Part shown: piece after piece, positions 1 to 8,405 of the stretch
Layout: every line of letters starts with the position of its first letter
Position numbering within the stretch: position 1 is the first letter of the stretch
DNA from: Fusobacterium varium
Lineage (GTDB): Bacteria; Fusobacteriota; Fusobacteriia; Fusobacteriales; Fusobacteriaceae
DNA: 64,000 nt
Direction: 5' to 3'
Assembly: GCA_900637705.1 (NCBI GenBank)
Contig: LR134390.1
Span: forward strand, 1,674,001-1,738,000
Made by a program: the position numbers and the translations under genes
Notes under the pieces: model-generated
What the model was told of the DNA's origin: nothing
The model's input: only the letters and a program-made list of their open reading frames with translations
Database searches by the model: none

Positions 1-1
1 A

Positions 2-136
2 CTTGGACTTAGCGACAGAATATTAGTTATTCATAATCACAAGATAACTGGTGAATTCACAGGAGAAGAGGCAACACAGGAAAAAATTATGAGATGTGCA
101 GTAGGAGGAAATAATGTTAAAAAAACTTTGGAGTAA
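2..136 (+). CDS. rbsA: Ribose-type ABC transporter ATP-binding protein, 3' end
   Basis: This is the last 44 codons of a sugar ABC ATPase whose body lies left of the window. The frame opens at base 2 with LGLSDRILVIHNHKITGEF, the usual tail after the second ATPase domain of RbsA/MglA proteins (SDRI.V...G...GEF), and ends at a TAA at 134-136. It overlaps the start of the permease gene by 23 bases, so the two are translationally coupled. Together with the permease and the periplasmic binding protein that follow it forms an RbsACB-type importer. The substrate class (ribose or a related pentose) is inferred from the family, not shown. Confidence 0.85.
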   Translation, partial: LGLSDRILVIHNHKITGEFTGEEATQEKIMRCAVGGNNVKKTLE

Positions 137-1040
137 TAAGCCATTGATTGGTCTTGTTATATTTTCTATAATAGTAGCTATTCTAAATCCTAGATTTCTG
201 TCTATGGCAAACATTCTAAATGTATTAAGACAGACTTCTATAAATTCAATAATCGCTATTGGAATGACATTTGTTATTCTTACAGGAGGAATTGACCTTT
301 CAGTAGGTTCTATACTTGCTTTCTGTGGTGCAGTTATGGCTTACCTTCTAAATATTGGACTAGAACCTGTAATTGCTCTTATAATTACTCTTTTATTAGG
401 AATGATTTTTGGTTTCTTCAATGGGTTTCTTGTTTCAGTAATGAAGCTGCAGGCTTTTATTGTCACACTGGTAACAATGACTTTCCTAAGGGGTGCTACT
501 CTGGTATTCACCAATGGAAAACCTATCACTGTCCGTGATGGAGGTATGCTTTTTGAAAACATTGGTGATGGTTATCTTTTCAATATACCTATTCCTATAT
601 ATTTAATGATTTTTCTATTTATTGGAGGACACTATATCTTATCTCATACAAAATTTGGTAGATATACATATGCAATAGGTGGAAATGAAGAAGCTACAAA
701 ACTTTCTGGGATAAATGTAGATAAAATAAAAATATGGGTATATGGTACTTGTGGGGTTCTTGCTGCTCTTGCTGGTGTAATAACAACTTCCAGACTTTTT
801 TCTGCACAGCCTACAGCAGGTACAGGATATGAGCTTGATGCTATAGCTGCTGTGGTATTAGGAGGAACATCTCTTTCTGGAGGAGTTGGTAAAATTACAG
901 GGACAGCTCTTGGAGCTATTATAATCGGTGTCTTAGGAAATGCTTTAAATCTACTTGATGTTTCATCTTACTACCAAATGATGATTAAAGCTCTTGTTAT
1001 CTTAATTGCAGTATTAATAGACAAAAAGTCTAACAAATAA
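114..1040 (+). CDS. rbsC: Ribose-type ABC transporter permease
   Basis: A 308-residue inner-membrane permease of the RbsC/AraH/XylH family, close to the usual 310-325 residues. About eight to ten hydrophobic segments are visible. The family motif GGIDLSVGS is at residues 58-66, and the C-terminal GG.SLSGG.G loop that contacts the ATPase is near residue 250. A strong AGGAGG at 104-109 sits just before the ATG at 114, which lies inside the end of the ATPase gene. It would form the membrane channel of the importer with RbsA on the cytoplasmic side and RbsB outside. The family assignment is firm; the sugar is inferred. Confidence 0.92.
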   Translation: MLKKLWSNKPLIGLVIFSIIVAILNPRFLSMANILNVLRQTSINSIIAIGMTFVILTGGIDLSVGSILAFCGAVMAYLLNIGLEPVIALIITLLLGMIFGFFNGFLVSVMKLQAFIVTLVTMTFLRGATLVFTNGKPITVRDGGMLFENIGDGYLFNIPIPIYLMIFLFIGGHYILSHTKFGRYTYAIGGNEEATKLSGINVDKIKIWVYGTCGVLAALAGVITTSRLFSAQPTAGTGYELDAIAAVVLGGTSLSGGVGKITGTALGAIIIGVLGNALNLLDVSSYYQMMIKALVILIAVLIDKKSNK

Positions 1041-1056
1041 ATAAGGAGTGGTGTAA

Positions 1057-1935
1057 ATGAAAAAATTTCTAAAAGTTTTTGGAGTAGCAGCTCTGCTCGT
1101 TGCTGTTTCTTCAGCAGCCTCAGCAGCTGGAGAGAAAATAGGTCTTGTTGTTTCTACACAAAATAATCCTTTCTTTGTAACATTAAAAGAGGGTGCTGTA
1201 CAAAAAGCTAATGAATTGGGATATGAACTTATAGTTCTTGATTCACAAAATGACCCTTCTAAAGAGTTAGGAAATGTAGAAGATCTTCTAGTAAAAGGTG
1301 TAGATGTTCTTCTTATCAACCCTACTGATTCTGATGCTGTTGCAAGTTCTGTAAGAGCAGCCAACAGAAGCAAAATTCCAGTTGTAACTCTTGACAGAGC
1401 TGCTAACGGAGGAAAAGTTGTTTCTCATGTTGCATCTGATAATGTACTAGGTGGAGAAGTTGCTGGTAACTATATTGTTGAAAAATTAGGTGGAAAAGGT
1501 AAAGTTGTTGAACTTGAGGGTATTCCTGGAACTACTGCTGCAAGAGATAGAGGTGAAGGATTCAATAAGGCTATTGCTGGTAAACTTGAAGTTGTAGCTA
1601 AACAATCTGCTGACTTTGACAGAACTAAAGGACTTACTGTTATGGAAAATATTCTTCAGGCTCAACCTGAAATCAATGCTGTATTTGCTCACAATGATGA
1701 AATGGCATTAGGAGCTTTAAAAGCTATTGAAGCTTCTGGAAGAAAAAATATAGTAGTTGTTGGATTTGATGCTACTGATGATGCTGTTGCTGCTGTAAAA
1801 GATGGAAAACTATCTGCCACTGTTGCACAAAAACCTGCTGAAATAGGAGCTATTGGAGTAGAAGTTGCTGATAAAATAATTAAAAAAGAAGCTGTTCAAG
1901 AAAATGTTCCTGTAGCTTTAGAATTAATAAAATAA
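1057..1935 (+). CDS. rbsB: Ribose-type periplasmic substrate-binding protein
   Basis: A 292-residue periplasmic binding protein of the RbsB family. Residues 1-24 form a signal peptide (Lys-rich start, hydrophobic core, ASA-A cleavage motif). The mature part starts [14 protein letters not shown], the typical first strand with the sugar-contacting Asn and Phe residues. DRAANGG and HNDEMALGA, the second-domain hallmarks, are present. AAGGAG precedes the ATG by 8 bases and the gene starts 16 bases after rbsC, so it is the last gene of the operon. RbsB relatives in some bacteria also bind the quorum signal AI-2; nothing here decides between ribose and AI-2. Confidence 0.93.
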   Translation: MKKFLKVFGVAALLVAVSSAASAAGEKIGLVVSTQNNPFFVTLKEGAVQKANELGYELIVLDSQNDPSKELGNVEDLLVKGVDVLLINPTDSDAVASSVRAANRSKIPVVTLDRAANGGKVVSHVASDNVLGGEVAGNYIVEKLGGKGKVVELEGIPGTTAARDRGEGFNKAIAGKLEVVAKQSADFDRTKGLTVMENILQAQPEINAVFAHNDEMALGALKAIEASGRKNIVVVGFDATDDAVAAVKDGKLSATVAQKPAEIGAIGVEVADKIIKKEAVQENVPVALELIK

Positions 1936-1974
1936 ATGATTTATTAATATTTTAATCAATACTTAACAAATTTT

Positions 1975-2024
1975 AAAAGCCTCTTAACATTCTGATTATT
2001 TCAGAATAATAAGAGGCTTTTTTT
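1975..2024 (+). terminator. Rho-independent terminator of the rbs operon
   Basis: An inverted repeat AAGCCTCTTA / TAAGAGGCTT encloses about 20 bases and is followed by a run of seven T. It lies 40 bases after the rbsB stop codon. Confidence 0.9.
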
Positions 2025-2066
2025 ATAAAAATTCCTTGTTTTTTTTCCTAAAAGTTATATAATTAT

Positions 2067-2095
2067 GTATATGGTTTTTTGAGAGAACCATATAC
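2067..2095. repeat. Perfect 10-bp inverted repeat
   Basis: GTATATGGTT and AACCATATAC face each other across nine bases in the gap between rbsB and the DUF486 gene. There is no T run on either side, so it is not a terminator. It could be an operator or an mRNA hairpin. Confidence 0.4.
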
Positions 2096-2209
2096 TAAAT
2101 ATATAGCTACCATTTAATTCTTATTTTAAAAAATCTTGTTGATTATTCTTCTTCTTTGGTATAAAATCATTGTGTTAAAATTATAATTTACAAAAGGAGA
2201 AAGATAATT

Positions 2210-2542
2210 ATGAAAATTTTACCAATCTGTCTATTGTTTGTTTCTAATGTTTTTATGTCATTTGCATGGTATGGACATCTAAGAAATACTAAAAGTGCTT
2301 TGATATTTGCAATAGCTTCAAGCTGGGGAATAGCGTTTTTTGAATATTGTTTTTCTATTCCTGCCAACAGAATAGGGAGTCAATACTTTACTGTAGCTCA
2401 ACTGAAAATAATACAGGAAGTAATTACTCTTATAGTATTTTCAGGATTTTCAATATTATATTTGAAACAAGAATTTAAATTAAATTATATCTATGCATTT
2501 TTCTGCATGATAGGAGCTGTATATTTTATGTTCAAGAAATAA
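2210..2542 (+). CDS. DUF486 (DMT-superfamily-like) small membrane protein
   Basis: A 110-residue protein with four hydrophobic helices, matching the DUF486 / COG3169 family, which is normally about 110 residues. The conserved pieces FAWYGHL, SWGIAFFEYCFSIPANRIG and the central QLKIIQEVITL are all present. It sits alone after a 185-base gap with AAAGGAGAAA before the ATG, and ends 24 bases before the next gene, so the two may be cotranscribed. The function of the family is unknown; a small-molecule transporter role is only suggested by its resemblance to half-size DMT exporters. Confidence 0.8.
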   Translation: MKILPICLLFVSNVFMSFAWYGHLRNTKSALIFAIASSWGIAFFEYCFSIPANRIGSQYFTVAQLKIIQEVITLIVFSGFSILYLKQEFKLNYIYAFFCMIGAVYFMFKK

Positions 2543-2566
2543 AATGTAACATAAGGGGTGGCTTCA

Positions 2567-3627
2567 ATGAAAACTATTTTTGATAAAACTAATCTGGCAA
2601 ATCTTAATTTAAAAAACAGACTTTTCAGAAGTGCTGTTTGGGAAAATCTTGCAGATAATGGGCATATGACAAAGGAACTTTTTGAGCTTTATGAAAATCT
2701 TGCTAAAGGGGGAGTAGGCAACATAATTACTAGTTTTTCTTCTGTATTAGAAGATGATATTCCTGCACCTAATATGCTTTGTATCTATGATGATTCTTTT
2801 ATAGATGACTATACTCAGCTTACTGAAAAAGTTCATGCATATGGAGCTAATATTTTCCTTCAGATTGTTGCTGGAGGTTCACAAGGAAGAAATAATATAA
2901 ACTCTGGCAAAGTTATTTATGGTCCTAGTGCCCATAAAAATCCTATAACTGGTATAGAAGCCGTAGAAATGACACAGGAAGATATATGTAATTTAGTAGA
3001 AAAATTTAGAGATGCAGCTGTGAGAGCCAAAAATAGTGGCTTTGATGGAATACAAATACATGCTGCTCATGGATATCTTTTAAGCCAATTCTTAAACCCT
3101 TTTTACAATAAAAGAGAAGATGAATATGGTGGAGATGTAGATGGACGAGCTAGAATACTGATTGATGTGTATCTTTCTATACGGGAAGCTGTTGGAGATG
3201 ATTTCATTGTTGGTATGAAAATAAATTGTGATGATTTTGAAGATGAAGGACTAAACTTCGGAGAAAGTTCTTGGGTCTGTGAAAGGCTTGCTATGATGGG
3301 TCTTGATTTCATTGAAGTAAGTGGGGCAAATCCTTCAAGAGTTATCTCTTCTCCTTCAGAAGAAAGTTATTTTAAAGTATTTGCCAATGTTATAGCTGAA
3401 AATACTCAAATCCCTACTATATTAGTAGGAGGAAACAGGAGTATAGAAGGTATGGAGGAAATACTCAATAATTCTTCCATAGAATATTTTCATTAGCCAG
3501 ACCTTTTATTGCAGAACCTGATTTAGTAAAGAGATGGGAAGAGGGAGATACTAGAAGATCCAAATGTATCTCTTGCAATAAATGTCGTGTTCCTGGTAAA
3601 AAAATAGAGTGTATTTTTAATAGATAA
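2567..3627 (+). CDS. Old-yellow-enzyme family NADH:flavin oxidoreductase (frame broken once)
   Basis: A cytosolic FMN-dependent ene-reductase of the OYE / NADH oxidase family. The ATG at 2567 is preferred over an upstream GTG at 2558 because AAGGGG (2553-2558) is its ribosome site and would lie inside the longer reading. Visible motifs are NRLFRSAVWE near the N-terminus, GFDGIQIHAAHGYLLSQFL (substrate-contacting His) and ILVGGNRS. The frame stops at TAG 3494-3496, but the next frame continues with the family's C-terminus (LARPFIAEPDLVKRW, then CISCNKC) to a TAA at 3627. Adding one T to the T run at 3487-3490 restores a 353-residue protein. This is more likely a sequencing error than a true pseudogene, but either is possible. 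Confidence 0.85.
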
Positions 3628-3865
3628 ATACTAAAACACATAATTTTAAGTACCCTCTACTACTAAAAAGCAAAAATTATTCTAAACTTATTATTTTGAA
3701 CTATGCTACTTTTAAAATAATAACAAAGCTTTTAATAATATGTACTATGAAAAAAAAATAGGTTATCAAATAAATTTTTTAGATAAGCTGAAAAATTTGA
3801 ATTTTTATCGATAGTGCTAAAATAGAATTATAATAAATATACTTAAATAATTTACTCGTACATAG

Positions 3866-3901
3866 AAAAAGACAGCTGATATACTTCAGCTGTCTTTTTT
3901 T
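3866..3901. terminator. Bidirectional terminator between convergent genes
   Basis: GACAGCTGA / TCAGCTGTC stem with an A run on the left and a T run on the right, so it can end transcripts from both sides. It lies 26 bases after the stop of the minus-strand gene at 3927. The 240 bases to its left hold no gene I can see. Confidence 0.85.
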
Positions 3902-3926
3902 ATACTTTAAAATAAATCTTAGAAGG

Positions 3927-5654
3927 CTAATCTTTTATAAGGTCAAATAATTTTTGTGCAGCTCTTTTAGGACCATCTTTTTCCTTTCCTTTTATACCTA
4001 ATTGAGTCCTTATCTGACCTACTTTTACACCTTTTTTAAACATATCCTCAAAGAATTTTTCTATGAGTATATCTGTTTTGGCTATATTTTGTACAGGTCC
4101 AAATGGGTTGGCAAAATATGAGTCTACTAAACCTTTTTCACTTGTAGTTCCCTTAGCCATTCTTTTCCCAGCTTTGAATACAGGTATAGCCTCTTCTGAG
4201 GAATTGAAAAATTCTATTTCCTCTCCCTCTTCATAGTTATTCGCATATAAAAACATATCTATAGGATATCCTTTCATAATATCATTGTATGAAGCTATTG
4301 GTATAATTATCCTTGAATTTATTTTATCTGGATTCATAAAAATACTTCTATCTATCTCTTTATAAGCATATCCTGTATCTAAATCATCTAATCTTACAAA
4401 AGCTCCTATTTCTGTTCCATATGCTTTAGGACTGGTAGTTTCATTTAATACAAATGTTCCCATATCATCAAATATTACTTTCATATCTTTTACATATTTC
4501 TCACTAAGAGCCCTAAAAGCTTCTAGACTTTCTGATTTTCCAGCTCCACTATCTCCCATAATAGCAATATTAAATGTCTTTCCATTTTTCATAACAATAT
4601 TTACCATAGCACCATGTATTGGAAGTTTTCCCTTTTCTATCATTCTTATATTATGAAGTGTTAATATCATTTTTTTCATATATCCAAAATAGTCTATATC
4701 TTCATTATAGTTTGCATACCCTATTATCATATTATTTTCTTTATCATTATAAAATACAGTTTTCATTTCATTTTCAAAATCTTTTACCCCATATATGTAT
4801 AATATATCAGGTCTTCTATTCATATATTCTTCTTCTCTAGCCAATTCAAAAAGATTACATAAAGCTATTCCCTGTGACATAAAATATCTATTAAAATATA
4901 TAAAAGCTAATGAATCTCCTACTTTAGCTGGATAGCAGAACCAATTTTCAGTGTTTATACATATATCTTTAAATGGATTTTCTTTTACTTCCTGAAATAT
5001 TCCTGTTCTTGTATTTCTTTTTGGGTAAGTAATAAATGGTGGCTGTAATATGATTGTTTCTATAAAAGGAATCTTTTCTAAAAATGAATATTCAGAAGGG
5101 CAACTTCTCTTAGTATCATTTAATATTATTCCTGCATTTATTCCTGCACTCAATTGTCTATATACCCTATGTTTGTACCCCATTACAGCTTCTTCTATCT
5201 GTCTGTATGTACTGAGTATAAGGTTTTTAAAATTATTTATAGCTTCAATGAAGTTGACATTTTGTAAACCTTCTCCCCTTTTGGTATTTCTTACAACTGC
5301 ATATCTTTCAAATTTTCTCCAGAAAGTATAAAGTCTTTCAATAAATTCAACTAACACATCTCTATTTTCCAAAAGTCTGGCATATTTTTCATCTAATGTA
5401 GCTATTTCCTGTGCTTCTAAAACTATAAGAAGCTTAAAGAATTTTGTTATTATCTCTGGAAGATTGTCCTCTGAATTACATCTCTCTTTTATATATATGT
5501 AAACTGGAACTTCTTTTCTTTCTAATTTTTCTAAAAATGCTGTTATAATTCTTTTAAATCCATCACTATCCAATAGAGATTCTGCATTATTACAATATTT
5601 TATTGTAAAGTTTATAGTTATGCTGTTTCTATTGATAGTTGCTTCTTGTCTCAT
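3927..5654 (-). CDS. PEPCK / HPr-kinase-fold P-loop protein
   Basis: A 575-residue cytosolic protein. The C-terminal third carries a P-loop GDSGAGKSES at residues 367-376, very like that of HPr kinase/phosphorylase (GDSG.GKSE) and related to ATP-dependent PEP carboxykinase. A second acidic motif IFDDMG follows at 394-399, a plausible metal-binding Walker B. The N-terminal 350 residues are not recognisable from memory. It reads alone on the minus strand with its own terminator at 3866-3901. It could be a divergent PEP carboxykinase or a protein kinase of the same fold. The typical PEPCK substrate motifs are not evident, so I do not assign a reaction. Confidence 0.6.
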   Translation of the reverse strand: MRQEATINRNSITINFTIKYCNNAESLLDSDGFKRIITAFLEKLERKEVPVYIYIKERCNSEDNLPEIITKFFKLLIVLEAQEIATLDEKYARLLENRDVLVEFIERLYTFWRKFERYAVVRNTKRGEGLQNVNFIEAINNFKNLILSTYRQIEEAVMGYKHRVYRQLSAGINAGIILNDTKRSCPSEYSFLEKIPFIETIILQPPFITYPKRNTRTGIFQEVKENPFKDICINTENWFCYPAKVGDSLAFIYFNRYFMSQGIALCNLFELAREEEYMNRRPDILYIYGVKDFENEMKTVFYNDKENNMIIGYANYNEDIDYFGYMKKMILTLHNIRMIEKGKLPIHGAMVNIVMKNGKTFNIAIMGDSGAGKSESLEAFRALSEKYVKDMKVIFDDMGTFVLNETTSPKAYGTEIGAFVRLDDLDTGYAYKEIDRSIFMNPDKINSRIIIPIASYNDIMKGYPIDMFLYANNYEEGEEIEFFNSSEEAIPVFKAGKRMAKGTTSEKGLVDSYFANPFGPVQNIAKTDILIEKFFEDMFKKGVKVGQIRTQLGIKGKEKDGPKRAAQKLFDLIKD

Positions 5655-5870
5655 CTTATCCTCCTAAAATATCTTCTCTTAATTTATTCATAGGTATAAA
5701 TTATCATCTTTTGTAAAGTATGTCAATACATTTTTGCAAAATATTTTTTATTTTATTAAAAAATGATAATTTATTTTTATACATAAAAATAAAAGGAATA
5801 CTGACTCATTAATAGTAATATATAATAACATATATACTGTTATCATAATTGTTAAAAATGGAGGTTTTTT

Positions 5871-6271
5871 ATGGGATTTTTTAAAGAATTTAAAGAGTTT
5901 GCTGTACGTGGAAATGTACTGGACATGGCAGTTGGGGTTATCATAGGTGGAGCTTTTGGGAAAATAGTTTCAAGTATGGTTAATGATATTATTATGCCTT
6001 TAATTGGTATAGTTACAGGAAGAATTGATATTTCAGCTCTTGCTTTGACAATTCCTTCTCCTACTCATGGTGCAGAACCTATTATGCTTAAATATGGAAT
6101 GTTTTTACAAAATACTCTAGATTTTTTAATAATTGTTTTTGTATATTTATTTTTATCAAATTTATAAACAATTTTAAAAAGAAAAAAGAAGAAGCTCCAG
6201 CAGCACCACCTGCTCCTTCAGCAGAAGAAGTTTTACTTACTGAAATAAGAGATCTTCTCAAAAATAAATAA
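5871..6271 (+). CDS. mscL: Large-conductance mechanosensitive channel MscL (frame broken once)
   Basis: MscL opens a wide pore in the inner membrane under osmotic down-shock. The start [23 protein letters not shown] is almost canonical, with GGAGG 9 bases upstream. The first helix contains the gate-lining [15 protein letters not shown]. The frame drifts out in helix 2 after FLIIVF and stops at 6167. The next frame continues with [15 protein letters not shown], the typical basic and Pro/Ala C-terminal tail, and ends at a TAA at 6271 in [12 protein letters not shown]. Adding one base to the T run at 6136-6140 gives 133 residues, a normal MscL length. Probably an intact gene with a base-calling error. 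Confidence 0.9.
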
Positions 6272-6318
6272 GATATCTATCTTGAGATGAGATACAAATA
6301 TTTCTAAGAAATTGATAT

Positions 6319-6418
6319 AAAATAAGGTTGATTTATTTAAAAAGTAAAATTTAAAAATTTATTAGTCACCATTAATTAATTTTTTAAATTTACTTTTTAA
6401 ATAAATCAACCTTATTTT
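6319..6418. repeat. Long inverted repeat with perfect 30-bp arms
   Basis: AAAATAAGGTTGATTTATTT and ten further bases (6319-6348) are repeated exactly in reverse complement at 6389-6418, around a 40-base AT-rich centre that pairs further with one bulge. It fills the gap between convergent mscL and the PRD regulator and ends three bases before the regulator's stop codon. It may be a bidirectional transcription stop, but it is longer than needed for one and could be a small palindromic mobile element. Confidence 0.7.
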
Positions 6419-6421
6419 GCA

Positions 6422-7993
6422 TTATGAATTCAAAAAATAATGCTCATACTTATTTAATAAAATCTCTTTAATCTCTTCGTCGCTCTTTCCTTTTATCTCA
6501 TCTATAAAACTATTGACCTTTATTTTTCTGCTTCCAGTGGAAACTCCTAGTGAAAATAATTTTTCTATATCTTTATTCTCTAAATAAAAATCAAGTTTTA
6601 TATTTTCATATCCATTAAATTCCAAAAGAGATTTTATTCTATTTGAAAAAGTTATTATTAAATCATACTCTTTCCCTTCCAGCAAATAAAGTTCATTTAT
6701 ATTTATTTTTAAAACAATTTCTACATCAGTATAAATCTTAAGTATCTCTACAAAAAAATCTATCTTTTCTATTGCTGAATTACTAACTATTACTATCTTT
6801 TTTCTGTTTCTTCCAAGAACTTTATTCTTCATAACAGTTTTTCTAAATATAAGAGTCATAGCTGATATTTGCTGATGTGTAAAATATATTTTATATTTTT
6901 CTTCTATTGTATCTATAGAATTTTTTACTATATTATATAAATTAGCATACACATTTTTTGTATTTTCGATATTATTGTCATAAAAACTATATTTAAAACT
7001 GTTTCTTATTAGAGATTTATGGATATATCCATAAATTTCATTAAATAATTGATTATAGTTATAAAACTGTGTTATTACTCTGTTTTGAACTTTTTCTATA
7101 AATTCTTCAGTAAGATTTTTAAGCTCCCTGCTGATAATAGGCTCTAATCTAGTTGTATAATCAAGAGAAGATATCAGATAACTTAAAAAATTATCTTCAA
7201 ATTCATTATTCATTATACTATACTCATTAATTTCAACCATATTTTTTATAGTTTTATTTTCTATACTGTGTCCTCTATTTATTCTATATAAACTTAAAGC
7301 AATATAGATATATATAAATTTTTTTGAAGAATAAGATATCCTTAAATTATTTTCCTTTAAAAAATCATTTAACATAGTTTTAGCTTTACTTATTTCCTTT
7401 GCTCCTTTAACTATAAAATAATTAAAGATCATTCTTTCCAAAGGATTATTTGCTTTTCTATTTATAAGACTGTCATCAAAATCGAGATCAAATACATCTG
7501 ATAGAATAGAAGCAATAAGAATACGATAATTTCTCTCATTTCCTACAACCTTTATCCCTTTCTTTGCTACTATTTCAGATTTTAATTCATTTGATTCCAG
7601 TATATTACTCAGTTCTTTACTGTCTTTTTTCTTTGTAGTAAGACTTATTCCTAAATTATCATATAAACTTGTCATATTTAATATTTCGCTGAAAAAGGAA
7701 TAAACTATCATGAGATTGATTCGTTCTCCCTGTGAAATTATATAATCATTCAAAGAAAGATTGTGGACAAATTCTATGTAATCTCTATAATCTATTTCTG
7801 CTGTTACAGTATTATTCAATATTTTGAGTTTTTTTTCATCAGGGAGATAGCTGTTAAGATTGGATATGTTTCTTTTCAAACTTATTTCACTTTTATTAAA
7901 TACAACTTCTGATTCTTCTAAATTAAAAGATTTTTTTTCCTGTATTCTTTTTAAAAGTTTAAGTTCAGATTTATTTATACTCAGCCTTCTCAC
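6422..7993 (-). CDS. PRD-domain transcriptional regulator (MtlR/BglG-like)
   Basis: A 523-residue regulator with an N-terminal helix-turn-helix region (about 1-110), two helical segments that fit PTS regulation domains (about 180-380), and a C-terminal part with a beta-strand pattern like an EIIB domain (KKIVIVSNSAIEKIDFF, about 400-440). The EIIB cysteine appears to be replaced by serine. Such proteins are activators or antiterminators controlled by PTS phosphorylation. It lies directly downstream of the PTS/lyase genes on the same strand, which makes that locus its likely target. The start is uncertain: the GTG at 7993 abuts a GGGAG, so a slightly later start is possible. Confidence 0.75.
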   Translation of the reverse strand: MRRLSINKSELKLLKRIQEKKSFNLEESEVVFNKSEISLKRNISNLNSYLPDEKKLKILNNTVTAEIDYRDYIEFVHNLSLNDYIISQGERINLMIVYSFFSEILNMTSLYDNLGISLTTKKKDSKELSNILESNELKSEIVAKKGIKVVGNERNYRILIASILSDVFDLDFDDSLINRKANNPLERMIFNYFIVKGAKEISKAKTMLNDFLKENNLRISYSSKKFIYIYIALSLYRINRGHSIENKTIKNMVEINEYSIMNNEFEDNFLSYLISSLDYTTRLEPIISRELKNLTEEFIEKVQNRVITQFYNYNQLFNEIYGYIHKSLIRNSFKYSFYDNNIENTKNVYANLYNIVKNSIDTIEEKYKIYFTHQQISAMTLIFRKTVMKNKVLGRNRKKIVIVSNSAIEKIDFFVEILKIYTDVEIVLKININELYLLEGKEYDLIITFSNRIKSLLEFNGYENIKLDFYLENKDIEKLFSLGVSTGSRKIKVNSFIDEIKGKSDEEIKEILLNKYEHYFLNS

Positions 7994-8099
7994 CTCCCGA
8001 AAATCTTATACCTAAATAGTACCACAGATATTAATCTATGTATAGATTCAAGAAAGCATTTGTAAAATAAAATAGCTATATTTTAATCTCAAATTTTTA

Positions 8100-8340
8100 T
8101 CAATACATTAACCTCTCTCATTTAAAATTACTTTGTAATTTTTGAAACTGGAGTTTCTTTTTTGGAAAGTAATTGCTTTTATTAGTTAGCTATATTTACC
8201 AAGCTATCTCTATAGTTCCTACGGTTCTTTATATTTTTAGGCTGCCTGTCTTATTCTCAAACTTTCAGTTTACCATCTAAAAAACAATAAAGCAATTAAT
8301 CGCATCACTTATAGAAGTGGGCAACTTCTTGCCTGTTATG
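8100..8340 (-). mobile_element. Probable IS200/IS605-type remnant (ends and TnpB-RNA-like tail, no transposase)
   Basis: On the minus strand this gap begins near 8330 with the hairpin AGAAGT-TGCCC-ACTTCT, and ends near 8140 with the hairpin GAAACT-CC-AGTTTC. In between, minus-strand ACCGTAGGAACTATAGAGA then TAGCTTGGTAAA resembles the 3' end of tnpB genes (a TVGT-like ending) and the overlapping guide-RNA scaffold. No transposase or TnpB reading frame survives. I read it as an internally deleted, non-autonomous derivative lying between the lyase terminator and the PRD regulator. The resemblance is from memory of the family, not an alignment. Confidence 0.4.
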
Positions 8341-8341
8341 T

Positions 8342-8392
8342 AAAAAATACCCATAAAATATTGAAAATTTCAATAACTATGGGTATTCTTTA
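8342..8392 (-). terminator. Terminator of the PTS-lyase transcript
   Basis: AATACCCATA / TATGGGTATT stem, read on the minus strand, followed by a T-rich tract. It lies 14 bases after the lyase stop codon. Confidence 0.85.
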
Positions 8393-8405
8393 TTTGTTTA
8401 TATAT

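Noticed and set aside
4619-5331. Plus-strand open frames inside the P-loop protein gene
   Set aside because: They are complements of the minus-strand gene with no ribosome sites and Phe/Leu/Ser-rich composition typical of shadows.
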